From Saccharofermentans sp. (GTDB taxonomy: Bacteria; Bacillota; Clostridia; Saccharofermentanales; Saccharofermentanaceae), in the NCBI GenBank assembly GCA_024403695.1, contig JAKSRI010000008.1:1-64000 (forward strand): 64,000 nucleotides of DNA, read 5' to 3'. Position numbers and translations under genes: made by a program. The notes under the pieces are model-generated. The model was not told the DNA's origin and did not search any database. It worked only from the letters and a program-made list of their open reading frames with translations. This document shows, one piece after another, positions 51,147 to 60,694 of the stretch; the stretch's first letter is position 1; the number at the start of each line of letters is the position of its first letter.

Positions 51147-52256
51147 TTAGCCCTCCTCTTTCTGAGGGAGAACTACCCACGCTGTTGGAATTGTTCTGTC
51201 TGAGCGGATATTAGCATTATCAACAATTTCCTCACCATTAAGGAACATAGAAGAGGACATTCCACCATCGAGATTGTAGGCATTTACTGCGCCGTACTGA
51301 AGCATAACATCGATAAGATCAGCCATTGATGCGCCCATGGATGTTGTCTTACGACCTTCGATACAAAGGAGAATTACGGCACCGTCAGCTCGCTGTCCGA
51401 TAGCGGAACGTGGGTTGAGACCTCCGCCTGAACCATTATATACAGCTGGTTCGCCATTTACGATAAGTGCAGGTCCAAATGATACACCATCTCTAACACC
51501 AAGACTCTGTGCATATCCAGGACCCATAGTTCCTACTATGAGAACGTTATCTCTGTTAAATCCGCAGAATGTAAAAGTTGTCTCCTGTGGCTCTGGATCC
51601 TCAACATATTCACCTGTCTCTTCATCAAGAATGAGTGGATAACCAACATGTCGGAGGCTGCCCTGAGAGAAAACCATTCCTAGCGGATAGCCGCCCATGC
51701 CGAGACCACTTTCATCTTCGTAACGTCCACCGTTAATTCCAGCAACACCACCATACTTGTTGATGATGCTCTCGAGTGTCATTCCGCTACTTTCCTGAGC
51801 GTACGTGGAGATGGTTCCACAAATAACTCTAGAAGGGTCATATACGATCATAAGATATCCGTGGTACATAGGACCAGAAATCTCGTGTATCTCAATTCCG
51901 TCACCATCTGGGTCGAGTGATTCTTCTTCTGTTTCTTCGTCCCTTACTATGGCAGCCTGCTTATCTTCACTTTCTTTCTGCATAATTGTGATAAGGGAAG
52001 GATCTGTAATTTCATCGAATTCAATTACTTTGTTCAGATCAAGGATAGCCTGAATTTCTTCTTCTGACATAACGAGTCTGATAACATTAGGGCCAAAACT
52101 GGACTCCATCATGGAAGTTACGAATATTTCTCTAAAGTGAGTTGATGGTCCCTCTATTGCTAATTTTAGGGCACCCCAAGCACCTACAACAATAATAATT
52201 AAGGTTGCAAACAATACAAGAAAAAATCTACCAATTATCTTAAGAGCTAGTTTCAT
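51147..52256 (-). CDS. Phosphodiester glycosidase family protein (NAGPA domain)
   Basis: The 369-residue protein has a membrane helix near the N-terminus (about 8-30) and a C-terminal domain of the NAGPA/DUF2233 type: VAGINGGRYEDE, SAIGQRADGAVILLCIEGR and NLDGGMSSSMF. This family removes or exposes phosphodiester-linked sugars and appears in exopolysaccharide genes. The protein is anchored outside. The start codon ATG at 52256 lies 197 bases before a divergent GGDEF gene; the ribosome site is weak. Confidence 0.85.
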   Translation of the reverse strand: MKLALKIIGRFFLVLFATLIIIVVGAWGALKLAIEGPSTHFREIFVTSMMESSFGPNVIRLVMSEEEIQAILDLNKVIEFDEITDPSLITIMQKESEDKQAAIVRDEETEEESLDPDGDGIEIHEISGPMYHGYLMIVYDPSRVICGTISTYAQESSGMTLESIINKYGGVAGINGGRYEDESGLGMGGYPLGMVFSQGSLRHVGYPLILDEETGEYVEDPEPQETTFTFCGFNRDNVLIVGTMGPGYAQSLGVRDGVSFGPALIVNGEPAVYNGSGGGLNPRSAIGQRADGAVILLCIEGRKTTSMGASMADLIDVMLQYGAVNAYNLDGGMSSSMFLNGEEIVDNANIRSDRTIPTAWVVLPQKEEG

Positions 52257-52453
52257 AAGATATATTTTACTCTTGGTTGTGTTAGTAGAAGGTTAATGTT
52301 ATGAGTCTATTATTTTACAAATGTCTTTTTTCACTTTTAGCGATGTATAGAAAATATCATGCGCAACTATTAACAATTAGTTTTTTTATATAACACGTGT
52401 TCTCAATACAAAGTAATTCGCTCCGTGTTAGGATAAAAAAAAGGAGCTTTCCT

Positions 52454-53623
52454 ATGTGGATTACTTATTACGTTGAAGTAAATTTAACTGCAATAATTAT
52501 AGCCGCTATATTGATTTTTCAGACTGCTCGTAAGACTTCAAGAGGCGCATCTTCCAATGTCGTTTTTTATATTTCATTATGGCTTTTGATTATCATGTGT
52601 GTAGGTGATATTGCTGCACTAACCCTAGATGGTGTTAAGTATCCTGGTGTGCACTTCATTGTTATTGCAGGTAACTCTATCTTTCTGGGCGCACAGGCAA
52701 TGCTGGCGTTTACATGGTTAGTATTTTTCCAGATTAGACTCAAGTTAATAAGGACAGTTGTATCTCCAAGAACGGTTCTGCTTGTGTTGCCATTGATTTT
52801 TTTCTTGGTGGCAATTATCTTGAATGTTTTCACAGGTCTTTTGTTTACGGTTGATAGTAATAATGTATACCGAAGAGCTGATTATATTTATATTCATTGG
52901 ATAGTCGAACTTATATATGTGTTGGGTTCCTTTGTTCAGCTTACATATGCGATTTGGAAAGCCAAAAACAAGATACAGCGTCGTGAATACACGTCATATT
53001 TTCTGTATTTTATTCCAACTCTGATAGCCGGAGGTTGGCAGATTAGTAATTTTGGATCGTCAACATTTCAGATTGGTGTTGCTATTTCTTCTCTTCTCGT
53101 ATTCATGCAGATTCAAGATAGTCAGATGATTCGCGATGAGCTTACAGGACTTAATAATAGGCGCTCTCTTCGTAATTATGAGGATGCACTCATAAGCAGT
53201 GGAGAAGAGGCTAATCTTACCTTGTTTATGATTGATGTTGATTCATTTAAGAGTATTAATGATACTTACGGTCACGTTACTGGCGACGAAGCACTCGTAC
53301 AGATTGCTAAAGTACTAAAGAGAGCATTAAGTCATATGCCGGGAAATAGAATTGTTATTTACAGATATGCAGGTGATGAGTTTGTGCTTGCATCTACTGA
53401 CATGAGTATTGACGTTATAAATCTTGCCAAGAAACGAATTCAGGAAGAGCTGGACTCCATTAACAACAGCAAGGTTAATCCTTATACACTGGGACTTAGT
53501 ATTGGCGTTGCCTCAGGAAGGTGCACTAGCACAAATGATTTTAATGAGATACTTCAGAGGGCAGACGACAGCATGTATCAGGTAAAGACCCGCAAGAAGA
53601 GAAAGACTAAGCAAACCCGATAA
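52454..53623 (+). CDS. Membrane diguanylate cyclase (GGDEF)
   Basis: The 389-residue protein has six or seven membrane helices (to about 220), then a GGDEF domain with DELTGLNNRRSL and YAGDEFVLAS (AGDEF, about 305-310), followed by SIGVASGR. The signature and the DxLT motif look intact, so it probably makes c-di-GMP from GTP. The input signal of the membrane part is unknown. The ATG at 52454 follows AAGGAG. No obvious inhibitory RxxD site was noted. Confidence 0.88.
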   Translation: MWITYYVEVNLTAIIIAAILIFQTARKTSRGASSNVVFYISLWLLIIMCVGDIAALTLDGVKYPGVHFIVIAGNSIFLGAQAMLAFTWLVFFQIRLKLIRTVVSPRTVLLVLPLIFFLVAIILNVFTGLLFTVDSNNVYRRADYIYIHWIVELIYVLGSFVQLTYAIWKAKNKIQRREYTSYFLYFIPTLIAGGWQISNFGSSTFQIGVAISSLLVFMQIQDSQMIRDELTGLNNRRSLRNYEDALISSGEEANLTLFMIDVDSFKSINDTYGHVTGDEALVQIAKVLKRALSHMPGNRIVIYRYAGDEFVLASTDMSIDVINLAKKRIQEELDSINNSKVNPYTLGLSIGVASGRCTSTNDFNEILQRADDSMYQVKTRKKRKTKQTR

Positions 53624-53655
53624 GGAGTTTGTTGAGCAGAAATTACTTTTGGAGT

Positions 53656-53730
53656 TGGCTCCCCCAACAGGAATCGAACCCGTATCGACAGTACCGGAAA
53701 CTGTAGTTTTATCCATTAAACTATGGGGGA
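53656..53730 (-). tRNA. tRNA-Arg (anticodon CCG)
   Basis: On the minus strand the acceptor TCCCCCA pairs with TGGGGGA; the D arm is GTTT/AAAC; the anticodon stem ACAGT/ACTGT encloses TTCCGGT with anticodon CCG; the T arm is ACGGG-TTCGATT-CCTGT; discriminator G and an encoded CCA follow. It decodes the arginine codon CGG. Confidence 0.95.
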
Positions 53731-53741
53731 CTATTCAGAAA

Positions 53742-54062
53742 TTAACCAAGAAAAGTTATAAGAAGACTTGTTACGAAAGCACCTGCGCATGTTCCAAGTG
53801 CAACCACTAGGAGACTTTTGCCCCGGTACGCCAGAATAAGTGCAATAACAAAGCCAACCGCTGCCGCAATAATGCTGTCAGTGGAGTAGAGGATGGCAGG
53901 GAAAGTCATGGCTGACAATACCGCATAAGGTATGTAGTCAAAGAATGCCTGCACGCGCTTGCTTTGGATTTTTTTCTTAAAGAGCACGAAAGGCACGGCA
54001 CGAATCAGGTAAGTTACTAGAACACTAACCAGTAGCAGAGGAACATAAATCGCATTATCCAT
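53742..54062 (-). CDS. azlD: Branched-chain amino acid exporter, small subunit (AzlD)
   Basis: The 106-residue protein has about four membrane helices and the AzlD start, with TYLIRAVPFVLFKKK, and overlaps the upstream azlC by 8 bases. AzlC and AzlD together are reported to export branched-chain amino acids (or analogues). Confidence 0.9.
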   Translation of the reverse strand: MDNAIYVPLLLVSVLVTYLIRAVPFVLFKKKIQSKRVQAFFDYIPYAVLSAMTFPAILYSTDSIIAAAVGFVIALILAYRGKSLLVVALGTCAGAFVTSLLITFLG

Positions 54063-54771
54063 TTGCGTTGTCCTCCTTTGGTGGCATTAAGAACACTCCC
54101 ATAAGTGATGCAATAATCGCACAGATAATAATGGCAAATCCTGATGAGATGTGCGCCTTAAGGAAAGGTACATAGTAACAGATTATAGAGAGAATAACAG
54201 CTACTATAGATACGAAAGCGATAGATTTGTTCTTGCGTGATACAGGGAGAACAATCGCAACAAACATACCATATATACCGATTGCAAGAGAATTTGTAAC
54301 GATGGCAGGGAGGATGTTGCCGCACACTGCTCCAAGAAGGGTGCCCAGAGTCCAGCCTAAGATAGGAAGCACTGCAAGTCCCAGCATATAGTTACGGGAA
54401 ACTTTTTCCTGGGAGGATGCCACGCCAAAGATTTCGTCGGTGATGGCAAAACCTGTAACAAGTCTTGCAGGTGTTGTCATGGTCTCGTCTGTCCTTTGTG
54501 ACAACGAAATGCCCATGAGTGAATAACGCAGATTAATAACCAGAGTGGATACTGCCATCTCGATCATTCCTCCTGAGAGGGAGATGCCTGGAGTGCCCAT
54601 AATGCCGACAGCGGCTACCTGACCTGCAGATGTGAGATTAAACAGGGACACCAAAACGGCCTGCCACCAGGATAGTCCCTGAGACACGGCCATTATTCCA
54701 AAAGAAAAGGATACTGATAAGTATCCCAATCCGATTGCTAATCCGTCTTTTATTCCCCTATTAAATATCAA
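54055..54771 (-). CDS. azlC: Branched-chain amino acid exporter, large subunit (AzlC)
   Basis: The 238-residue protein has about six to eight membrane helices and the AzlC motif SLFNLTSAGQVAAVG, plus NLRYSLMGISLSQ. The start is TTG at 54771, because the gene begins two bases after the preceding lipoprotein's stop and GGAG lies in its last codons; no better Met is seen before the first helix. Translation is thus coupled to the gene before it. It pairs with azlD. Confidence 0.88.
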   Translation of the reverse strand: MIFNRGIKDGLAIGLGYLSVSFSFGIMAVSQGLSWWQAVLVSLFNLTSAGQVAAVGIMGTPGISLSGGMIEMAVSTLVINLRYSLMGISLSQRTDETMTTPARLVTGFAITDEIFGVASSQEKVSRNYMLGLAVLPILGWTLGTLLGAVCGNILPAIVTNSLAIGIYGMFVAIVLPVSRKNKSIAFVSIVAVILSIICYYVPFLKAHISSGFAIIICAIIASLMGVFLMPPKEDNANG

Positions 54772-54773
54772 TG

Positions 54774-55319
54774 TTAGGATGCTCCGTAAAGTGATTTAAT
54801 CTGATTAAAATCAAGGTAGAAATCGTAAAAGTCTGCTCGGTCTTCTCGGTCAATCTCATAGAGATCATGATTTACAGAGTAGAGGATGCCGTCTCTTACG
54901 AGGAATTCAGTTAGTATATAGTTTCCTGCATTATCGACATACCATCTTGTGATATACATGTCGCTGTCGCTAAGTGAATAATATGTATCTCTTACAGGAA
55001 CTTCATAATTATCTATGTTACGTGAAGCCTCGAGCTCAGCCATTCTGTAAACGCCGTTATCAGCTTCAATATATCTGACAGAACAGGAAATTTCCTTTGT
55101 TGTATATCCATCAGTTACTTTATAGATATCATTATCATTTTCTTCTCTGTATGTGGAGTACGCGAGTCTGTAATCCTCAAAACTCTGACATACTTCCTCA
55201 TAATCAGGAAGAACTTCTTCTGTCTCGAATACGTCAGCATTCTCAGCACATCCTGCGAAGGATAATGCCAAGGTAAGCACTAGGACAAAAGATAAAATTT
55301 TAGTTACTATTTTTTTCAT
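54774..55319 (-). CDS. Lipoprotein of unknown function
   Basis: The 181-residue protein has a lipoprotein signal (MKKIVTKILSF core, lipobox SFAGC) and an acidic mature part, rich in Tyr and Asp (YSTYREENDNDIYKV; DREDRADFYDFY). I do not recognise a domain. The start is the MKK Met at 55319; a further upstream Met would disturb the signal peptide. The ribosome site is weak. It is followed directly by azlC. Confidence 0.75.
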   Translation of the reverse strand: MKKIVTKILSFVLVLTLALSFAGCAENADVFETEEVLPDYEEVCQSFEDYRLAYSTYREENDNDIYKVTDGYTTKEISCSVRYIEADNGVYRMAELEASRNIDNYEVPVRDTYYSLSDSDMYITRWYVDNAGNYILTEFLVRDGILYSVNHDLYEIDREDRADFYDFYLDFNQIKSLYGAS

Positions 55320-55428
55320 ACTGTGCATTATATCACAGACATTAATAATAAACATTGACAAATTTGAGTTCAGACATTAAAATTATCAAGCATTGCGAAT
55401 ATCGCAATTAATCGATCAATATACGTAT

Positions 55429-55521
55429 GGAGAAGTCGCGTAGCCTGGTCGAGCGCGCACGACTGGAAATCGTGTAAACCCCAAAAGGGTTTCGAGGGTT
55501 CGAATCCCTCCTTCTCCGCCA
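55429..55521 (+). tRNA. tRNA-Ser (anticodon GGA)
   Basis: The acceptor GGAGAAG pairs with CTTCTCC; the anticodon stem ACGA/TCGT encloses CTGGAAA with anticodon GGA; a long variable arm (ACCCCAAAAGGGTT) marks a class II tRNA; the T arm is GAGGG-TTCGAAT-CCCTC; discriminator G and CCA are encoded. Confidence 0.97.
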
Positions 55522-55523
55522 AT

Positions 55524-55557
55524 AAACCCTTTGGACATTTGTTCAAAGGGTTTTTTT
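55524..55557 (+). terminator. Intrinsic terminator after tRNA-Ser
   Basis: AAACCCTTTG (55524-55533) and CAAAGGGTTT (55544-55553), then a T run. Confidence 0.93.
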
Positions 55558-55584
55558 GTTTAATATGCAAATGGGAGATTATAG

Positions 55585-58149
55585 ATGAATTTATTTAAAG
55601 CATTATATTTATTATTCATTTATCCCTTGCAGTTAGGGTTTGAAATACTCTTTGATATTGCCTTCAGACATATTCATAATGTAGGTGGTGCGATTATCTG
55701 CCTAAGTTTGGTAGTGAATTTATTAGTGCTACCAATGTATATGCGTGCTGATAAAATCCAGAATGAACAAAGAGAAATTGAGAAAAAGTTAAAGCCTGGA
55801 ATTAAACATATAAAAAAGGCATTTTCTGGTGATGAGCGTTTTATGATGCTCCAGATGTATTACAGACTCAATAAATATAGTCCAATAATGGTTTTGAGAA
55901 GTGCTACATCATTGCTATTACAGATACCATTTTTCATGGCTGCATATAATATGCTTTCTTCATTGAATCTTTTAAAAGGCTCATCATTTTGGTTTATAAA
56001 AGATTTGGGTAGTCCTGATGCCTTGCTTTCAATGGGGACGTTCTCAATAAATGTTTTGCCAATCATAATGACATTGATTAACATTCTTTCAGGAGTCATT
56101 TATACAAGAGGACAGTCGTTTAGGGAAAAGGTACAGTTAAATACTATGGCGATACTGTTTTTGATTTTGTTGTATAACTCTCCTGCAGGACTTACTTTTT
56201 ACTGGACACTTAATAATGTGTTTTCTTTATTAAAGATCATTGTAGTATGGGCATATACAAGAATTAATATTTTAAAGATATGGTTACAGACTGTTATCAA
56301 GATGGCATGTTCTGTATCTGTCATTACTCCTGATGGTGGTTCTGTAGCGTTGTTTGCTTTGGCGCAGTTAGTTATTGCTACACTAACAGGTTTGTTAATC
56401 CCATCAGCGATTATTGCAGATTCTCCAATTGAATTTGTAAATCCATTTACTTTTGATGGACCGTCTATCTTGTTGGTTTATTCTTACCTGACAGCTTTAG
56501 GTGTATTTGTTGTTTGGTTTTCCATTGCGTATTATATGTTGCCTAAAAAATGTCGAGTAGTATTTTTTTATGTTTCTCTGATAATGAGTTGTGTTTTCCT
56601 GATTAATTACTTTGTCTCGGAGAAAATCTTTTTGTTGTTGAAAAATGGTATCACTGGGAAGCTTTTATATTTATGTTTGCTTATTCTTATTGCGTATCTT
56701 TTGATAGTCGTATATAAGCATTACAGACAGGTTGTTAGGGTGATTTTGATGGGGGGATTATTGGTTCTCCTGTCTATGAGTGTGTTGAACATCTCCAAGA
56801 TTAGAAAAGAATATGCTACATTTGTTAAGCCAACTAATAATGAAGAAATTTCTTTTAAGTTATCTACTAGTGGTGAAAATGTTGTTGTAATTATGATGGA
56901 TCGCAGTCTCGGATATGGTTTCGAAAAGGATTTTGAATTACTTCCGGAACTGAAGGATAAATTTGATGGATTTGTTTTTTATCCTAATACTATTTCATTT
57001 GGTGGTCATACTAATATTGCATCACCTGCTCTTTTCGGTGGATATGAATATACACCAGATATGATTAATTCTAGAAGTGATGAATCTCTCGCAAGTAAAC
57101 AAAATGAAGCTCTTAAGGTAATGCCAATGGTATTTTCTGAGGCAGGATATGACGTAACTGTTATTGATCCTCCTTTGGCGGGATATACAGATATTCCTAA
57201 CATGACGATATATGATGATATCGATGGTGTAAGTGCTTATTACACAGGAGATGCATTTAATCCAAATTCAGACATGTATAATGCGGAATTGCTTGCAAAT
57301 CGTGAAAGAAACATGTTTCTGTACGGTGTGTGTGCGTCGTTGGTTTATTCTAGAGATGTGTTTTTTGATAGCGGAAACTACCATAACCCGAATCTTATGG
57401 TTCAGATAGAATACAATTTTGCTAGTTGTGCTGAATTAAATGGTGAATGGTATAAATCAGCTGATTGTTACTATACGCTTCATTCATTGACAGATATGAC
57501 AGAAATTGTTGATGATGATAGTGATAACTGTTTATTATTTCAAAACAGACTGACACATGAGAATGTTCTCAAATTGTATGATTTGGTTGATGTAAATATA
57601 GATAAAGAACAGTTTAGAAATGATGTATATGCGATGCCTAACTATAATCAGTGGACTTATTGGCATTTCTATTCTGGTGGAATATCTTTGGATGTTCTTG
57701 CGCAGTGGCTCGATTATTTGAAGGAGAGTGGTGTATATGACAACACCAGAATAATAATTGTTTCTGATCATGGATTTCCTGTTAAGTACTGGGATGATTC
57801 TGATATGCAGGATGGATACACTACAGAATTTTATAATCCTGCATTTATGGTAAAGGATTTTAACAGTACTGGATTTATCGTGAGTGATGAATTTATGACC
57901 AATGCGGATACACCAGTTATAGCAATGGATGGAATTATTCAAAATCCTGTTAATCCATATACTGGAAATCCAATTGTGGATTCAGATAAGCATAGTGGAA
58001 TTATTCGAATTTGCGCTTCACATGAATATTTTACTAATAGAAACAATGGCAATGTTTTTGACAATCAGGATGGATGGTATGTGATTACAAATACGTCAGA
58101 TACTAGACATACATTTAATGTCGAAAACTGGACACATTATGATAAATAA
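55585..58149 (+). CDS. YidC-like insertase domain fused to a sulfatase-fold domain
   Basis: The 854-residue protein has two clear parts. Residues about 1-230 follow the YidC/Oxa1 plan: a first helix ending VVNLLVLPMYMRADK, a basic coiled cytoplasmic loop, QIPFFMAAYNM and SFWFIKDLGSPD. The arginine usual in the first helix (R before LLLLP) is Asn45, so canonical insertion is doubtful. Four or five more helices follow (to about 410). From about 430 there is a sulfatase/alkaline-phosphatase-fold domain outside the cell (ENVVVIMMDRSLGYG, SFGGHTNIASPALFGG, IIIVSDHGFPV). The next gene is a TagF-like transferase, so both probably serve one surface polymer. The code is AT-rich. The fusion may move and process lipid-linked phosphate units; this is inference. 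Confidence 0.82.
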   Translation: MNLFKALYLLFIYPLQLGFEILFDIAFRHIHNVGGAIICLSLVVNLLVLPMYMRADKIQNEQREIEKKLKPGIKHIKKAFSGDERFMMLQMYYRLNKYSPIMVLRSATSLLLQIPFFMAAYNMLSSLNLLKGSSFWFIKDLGSPDALLSMGTFSINVLPIIMTLINILSGVIYTRGQSFREKVQLNTMAILFLILLYNSPAGLTFYWTLNNVFSLLKIIVVWAYTRINILKIWLQTVIKMACSVSVITPDGGSVALFALAQLVIATLTGLLIPSAIIADSPIEFVNPFTFDGPSILLVYSYLTALGVFVVWFSIAYYMLPKKCRVVFFYVSLIMSCVFLINYFVSEKIFLLLKNGITGKLLYLCLLILIAYLLIVVYKHYRQVVRVILMGGLLVLLSMSVLNISKIRKEYATFVKPTNNEEISFKLSTSGENVVVIMMDRSLGYGFEKDFELLPELKDKFDGFVFYPNTISFGGHTNIASPALFGGYEYTPDMINSRSDESLASKQNEALKVMPMVFSEAGYDVTVIDPPLAGYTDIPNMTIYDDIDGVSAYYTGDAFNPNSDMYNAELLANRERNMFLYGVCASLVYSRDVFFDSGNYHNPNLMVQIEYNFASCAELNGEWYKSADCYYTLHSLTDMTEIVDDDSDNCLLFQNRLTHENVLKLYDLVDVNIDKEQFRNDVYAMPNYNQWTYWHFYSGGISLDVLAQWLDYLKESGVYDNTRIIIVSDHGFPVKYWDDSDMQDGYTTEFYNPAFMVKDFNSTGFIVSDEFMTNADTPVIAMDGIIQNPVNPYTGNPIVDSDKHSGIIRICASHEYFTNRNNGNVFDNQDGWYVITNTSDTRHTFNVENWTHYDK

Positions 58150-58172
58150 TTATAGAAAGGGAAACACAAGCT

Positions 58173-59402
58173 ATGATGCTATATATTGATCCTGGTACGG
58201 GAAGCATGCTTTTTACAATCCTTATAGGTGTGTATAGTGTTTTGGTGTTTTTCGTGCGCTCTATTTTTGTAAAGTTAAAATTTCTCATCACTAGTGGGAA
58301 GGCAGAGACTGATAAGAATACATACAAGTATGTTATTTTTGCAGAGGATAAGAGATACTTTACGACTTTTGGTCCTATATGTGATGAGTTTGAATCTAGA
58401 AAAATTGAACTGGTTTATATAACTTCATCAGAAGATGACCCTGTGTTTTTTAAGAATTATAAGTATATTAAGCCTTTGTATTCTAAGCGTGGCAATGTGA
58501 CATATTCCAAGATGAATTTGTTAAAGGCTGATATAGTTCTTTCAACAACACCTAATTTAGATGTATTTCAGTGGAAGAGATCTAGAGACGTAAAATGGTA
58601 CGTGCATATTTTTCATGCTTTCGGAGGAAGTAGTTTCTATAGAATGTTTCCTTTAGATATGTATGATGCAGTGCTATTGTCTGGTCCTGTTCACAGACAG
58701 GAAATTAGAAAATATGAAGAGCTTAGATCTATGCCTACTAAGGAACTGATTGATACAGGTATGCCTTATGCAGATTTATTGTATCGTCGTAAGTTGAACG
58801 CTCCTGCTATACATAATGAGGAACCTGTAGTTCTTTTGGCACCATCGTGGGGTGTGAATTCCATTTTTCAAATGTATGGTGAGAAATTTGTTTCTGCATT
58901 GGTGAATACTGGTTATCACGTAATAATTAGGCCGCACCCACAGTCTTATGTTTCTGAGAAAGATATTCTCGATAAACTTATGAAAATGTTTCCGGCTTCC
59001 GACAAATTGGAGTGGAATACCGACAGTGATAATTTTGATGTGCTTAATCGAGCTGATATTTTAATATCAGATTTCTCAGGTATTATTTTTGATTTTTCTT
59101 TGGTATTCAATAAGCCAGTAATCTATTCAGAATTCGAATTCGATTTCTCTCAGTACGAGGGGTATTGGAATGATGAGGAAAAGTGGCTTTTAAAAACTCT
59201 TAAAAAGATAGGCAAACCTGTTGGTAAAAACTTTGAGTCTGAGCTTAAACCACTGATTGACAGCAGTCTTCATGATGACGGACGATTTGATATTTACGAG
59301 ATGATTCGTAAAGAAGACTGGGTTAATATAGGGGAATCTGCTAAATATGCTGCTGACTATCTCATCAATAAACAAAAAGAGTTGAGCGAAAAAATGGATT
59401 AA
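58173..59402 (+). CDS. TagF/TagB-like CDP-glycerol glycerophosphotransferase family protein
   Basis: The 409-residue protein starts with a membrane helix and the motif IDPGTGSMLF, then a glycerophosphotransferase-like domain: HIFHAFGG (conserved His), DTGMPYADLLYRR, VLLAPSWG, IIRPHPQSY and LISDFSGIIFDFSLVF (catalytic acid region). TagF-like enzymes add glycerol phosphate or ribitol phosphate units to wall polymers. It lies 23 bases after the YidC-sulfatase fusion, with GAAAGGGA before its start. The nucleotide-alditol substrate is not determined. Confidence 0.85.
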   Translation: MMLYIDPGTGSMLFTILIGVYSVLVFFVRSIFVKLKFLITSGKAETDKNTYKYVIFAEDKRYFTTFGPICDEFESRKIELVYITSSEDDPVFFKNYKYIKPLYSKRGNVTYSKMNLLKADIVLSTTPNLDVFQWKRSRDVKWYVHIFHAFGGSSFYRMFPLDMYDAVLLSGPVHRQEIRKYEELRSMPTKELIDTGMPYADLLYRRKLNAPAIHNEEPVVLLAPSWGVNSIFQMYGEKFVSALVNTGYHVIIRPHPQSYVSEKDILDKLMKMFPASDKLEWNTDSDNFDVLNRADILISDFSGIIFDFSLVFNKPVIYSEFEFDFSQYEGYWNDEEKWLLKTLKKIGKPVGKNFESELKPLIDSSLHDDGRFDIYEMIRKEDWVNIGESAKYAADYLINKQKELSEKMD

Positions 59403-59508
59403 TTTAGTAGTTTAATAAATTACTTTCACTCGCTAAACTTGAGAATTATTTATAATTATGAAAATGTACAATATTGGTATGATTATAAAAAGGATATGAG
59501 ATATTTAT

Positions 59509-60681
59509 ATGGGTTTATTTGGTAGAAACAATATTGATGACTTCGACGATTATAAGAGAGAGCAGGCTCAGATGCGAAAAGAGCGTGATAAGTTTGATTC
59601 TTCAAATTCAGAAGGAAAAGCTAAAGCGAAGAACTTCGCCAAAAATGAAAAATTCAAGGTGGAAGAATTGCCTGATGGAAGTCTCCTTTATAAGAAGGAA
59701 AACATGGGTAAAGATGATCTTCTCCGTATAATGTTCATTTTGTTTCCAATTATTTTTGTAGGAGTGATGATTGCAACTGGAATTATTTACGGAAATATAT
59801 CCGAGATTGTTCCTGCAGCTATATTCTTTGCTGTTTTCTTTGGAATTATGTTTGCTGCTATGGGCACCGGTAAAAGATGTAAGAGTCTTAAATTAACATA
59901 TGATTCTATCGAGGTAGAGGTTAGTTCTAATAAGAAGTTGGTTTTTCCGTTGAGTAGTTACGAAGGATTATTTACAAAGAGAATATATGGAAAAAATCAT
60001 CATTATTCTGGCACTGTGTATCATATTCTTATCCGTGATGGTATGGAGGTTAAGAAGTTTAAGTTTTGCTCTTCGATTCCTGCAGCTGCTAGCGACTTTG
60101 ATTATAACGCCAAGAAAAGAAAGCACGAGCTTAATGGTCCTGAAGCGGATTATATAGTTGAAACTGGTAGAAAAACCTTCTCATGGTCCGAAAAGCTCAC
60201 AAAAGGTAATTGGACTACAAACAGATTGGCATTAATGATACCTGCTGTCGCTTTGATTATTATTGGTATTGCGTGTGCTATGATTTTTGGAGGTGACCCT
60301 GAAGAGGTAATCTTCCCAATGGTTGTTCTCATGGTTATGATTATTGTAACTGTACTTATCTATGTATTTGGGTCTAATTCTTTTATCCCAACTATCTACC
60401 CTGAGAGTATGACATTTGGGGAAGGGGAGCTTAGGATTAATGATTTGTCTATCTCTTCAAATGAGATAAAGGCAGTTTACATTACTCCTATCGGATCTGA
60501 TAATCCTCATGCTCCACATTGTAGTACATTCTATATTGCTGTGGAGAATGGACAATACAGATATAAGGCTGTACCAATGCTTTCTAGAAACGATCTGAGC
60601 TGGTCCTATGAGGAGTTTTATTATTGCTGTTATAATTGGTGTAAGATAAATAATGTACCTTTTATAGAGTATATTCTTTAA
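59509..60681 (+). CDS. Membrane protein of unknown function starting MGLFG
   Basis: The 390-residue protein has a hydrophilic N-terminus, two helix pairs (about 75-120 and 240-290) and two soluble beta-rich domains (about 125-200 and 295-390), which look like PH-like or bPH-type modules by strand pattern only. I do not recognise it. The N-terminal MGLFGRNNIDDFDD resembles that of the next gene. The ribosome site is weak and distant (AAGGATATGAG). Confidence 0.72.
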   Translation: MGLFGRNNIDDFDDYKREQAQMRKERDKFDSSNSEGKAKAKNFAKNEKFKVEELPDGSLLYKKENMGKDDLLRIMFILFPIIFVGVMIATGIIYGNISEIVPAAIFFAVFFGIMFAAMGTGKRCKSLKLTYDSIEVEVSSNKKLVFPLSSYEGLFTKRIYGKNHHYSGTVYHILIRDGMEVKKFKFCSSIPAAASDFDYNAKKRKHELNGPEADYIVETGRKTFSWSEKLTKGNWTTNRLALMIPAVALIIIGIACAMIFGGDPEEVIFPMVVLMVMIIVTVLIYVFGSNSFIPTIYPESMTFGEGELRINDLSISSNEIKAVYITPIGSDNPHAPHCSTFYIAVENGQYRYKAVPMLSRNDLSWSYEEFYYCCYNWCKINNVPFIEYIL

Positions 60682-60694
60682 TAAGGAGATTACT

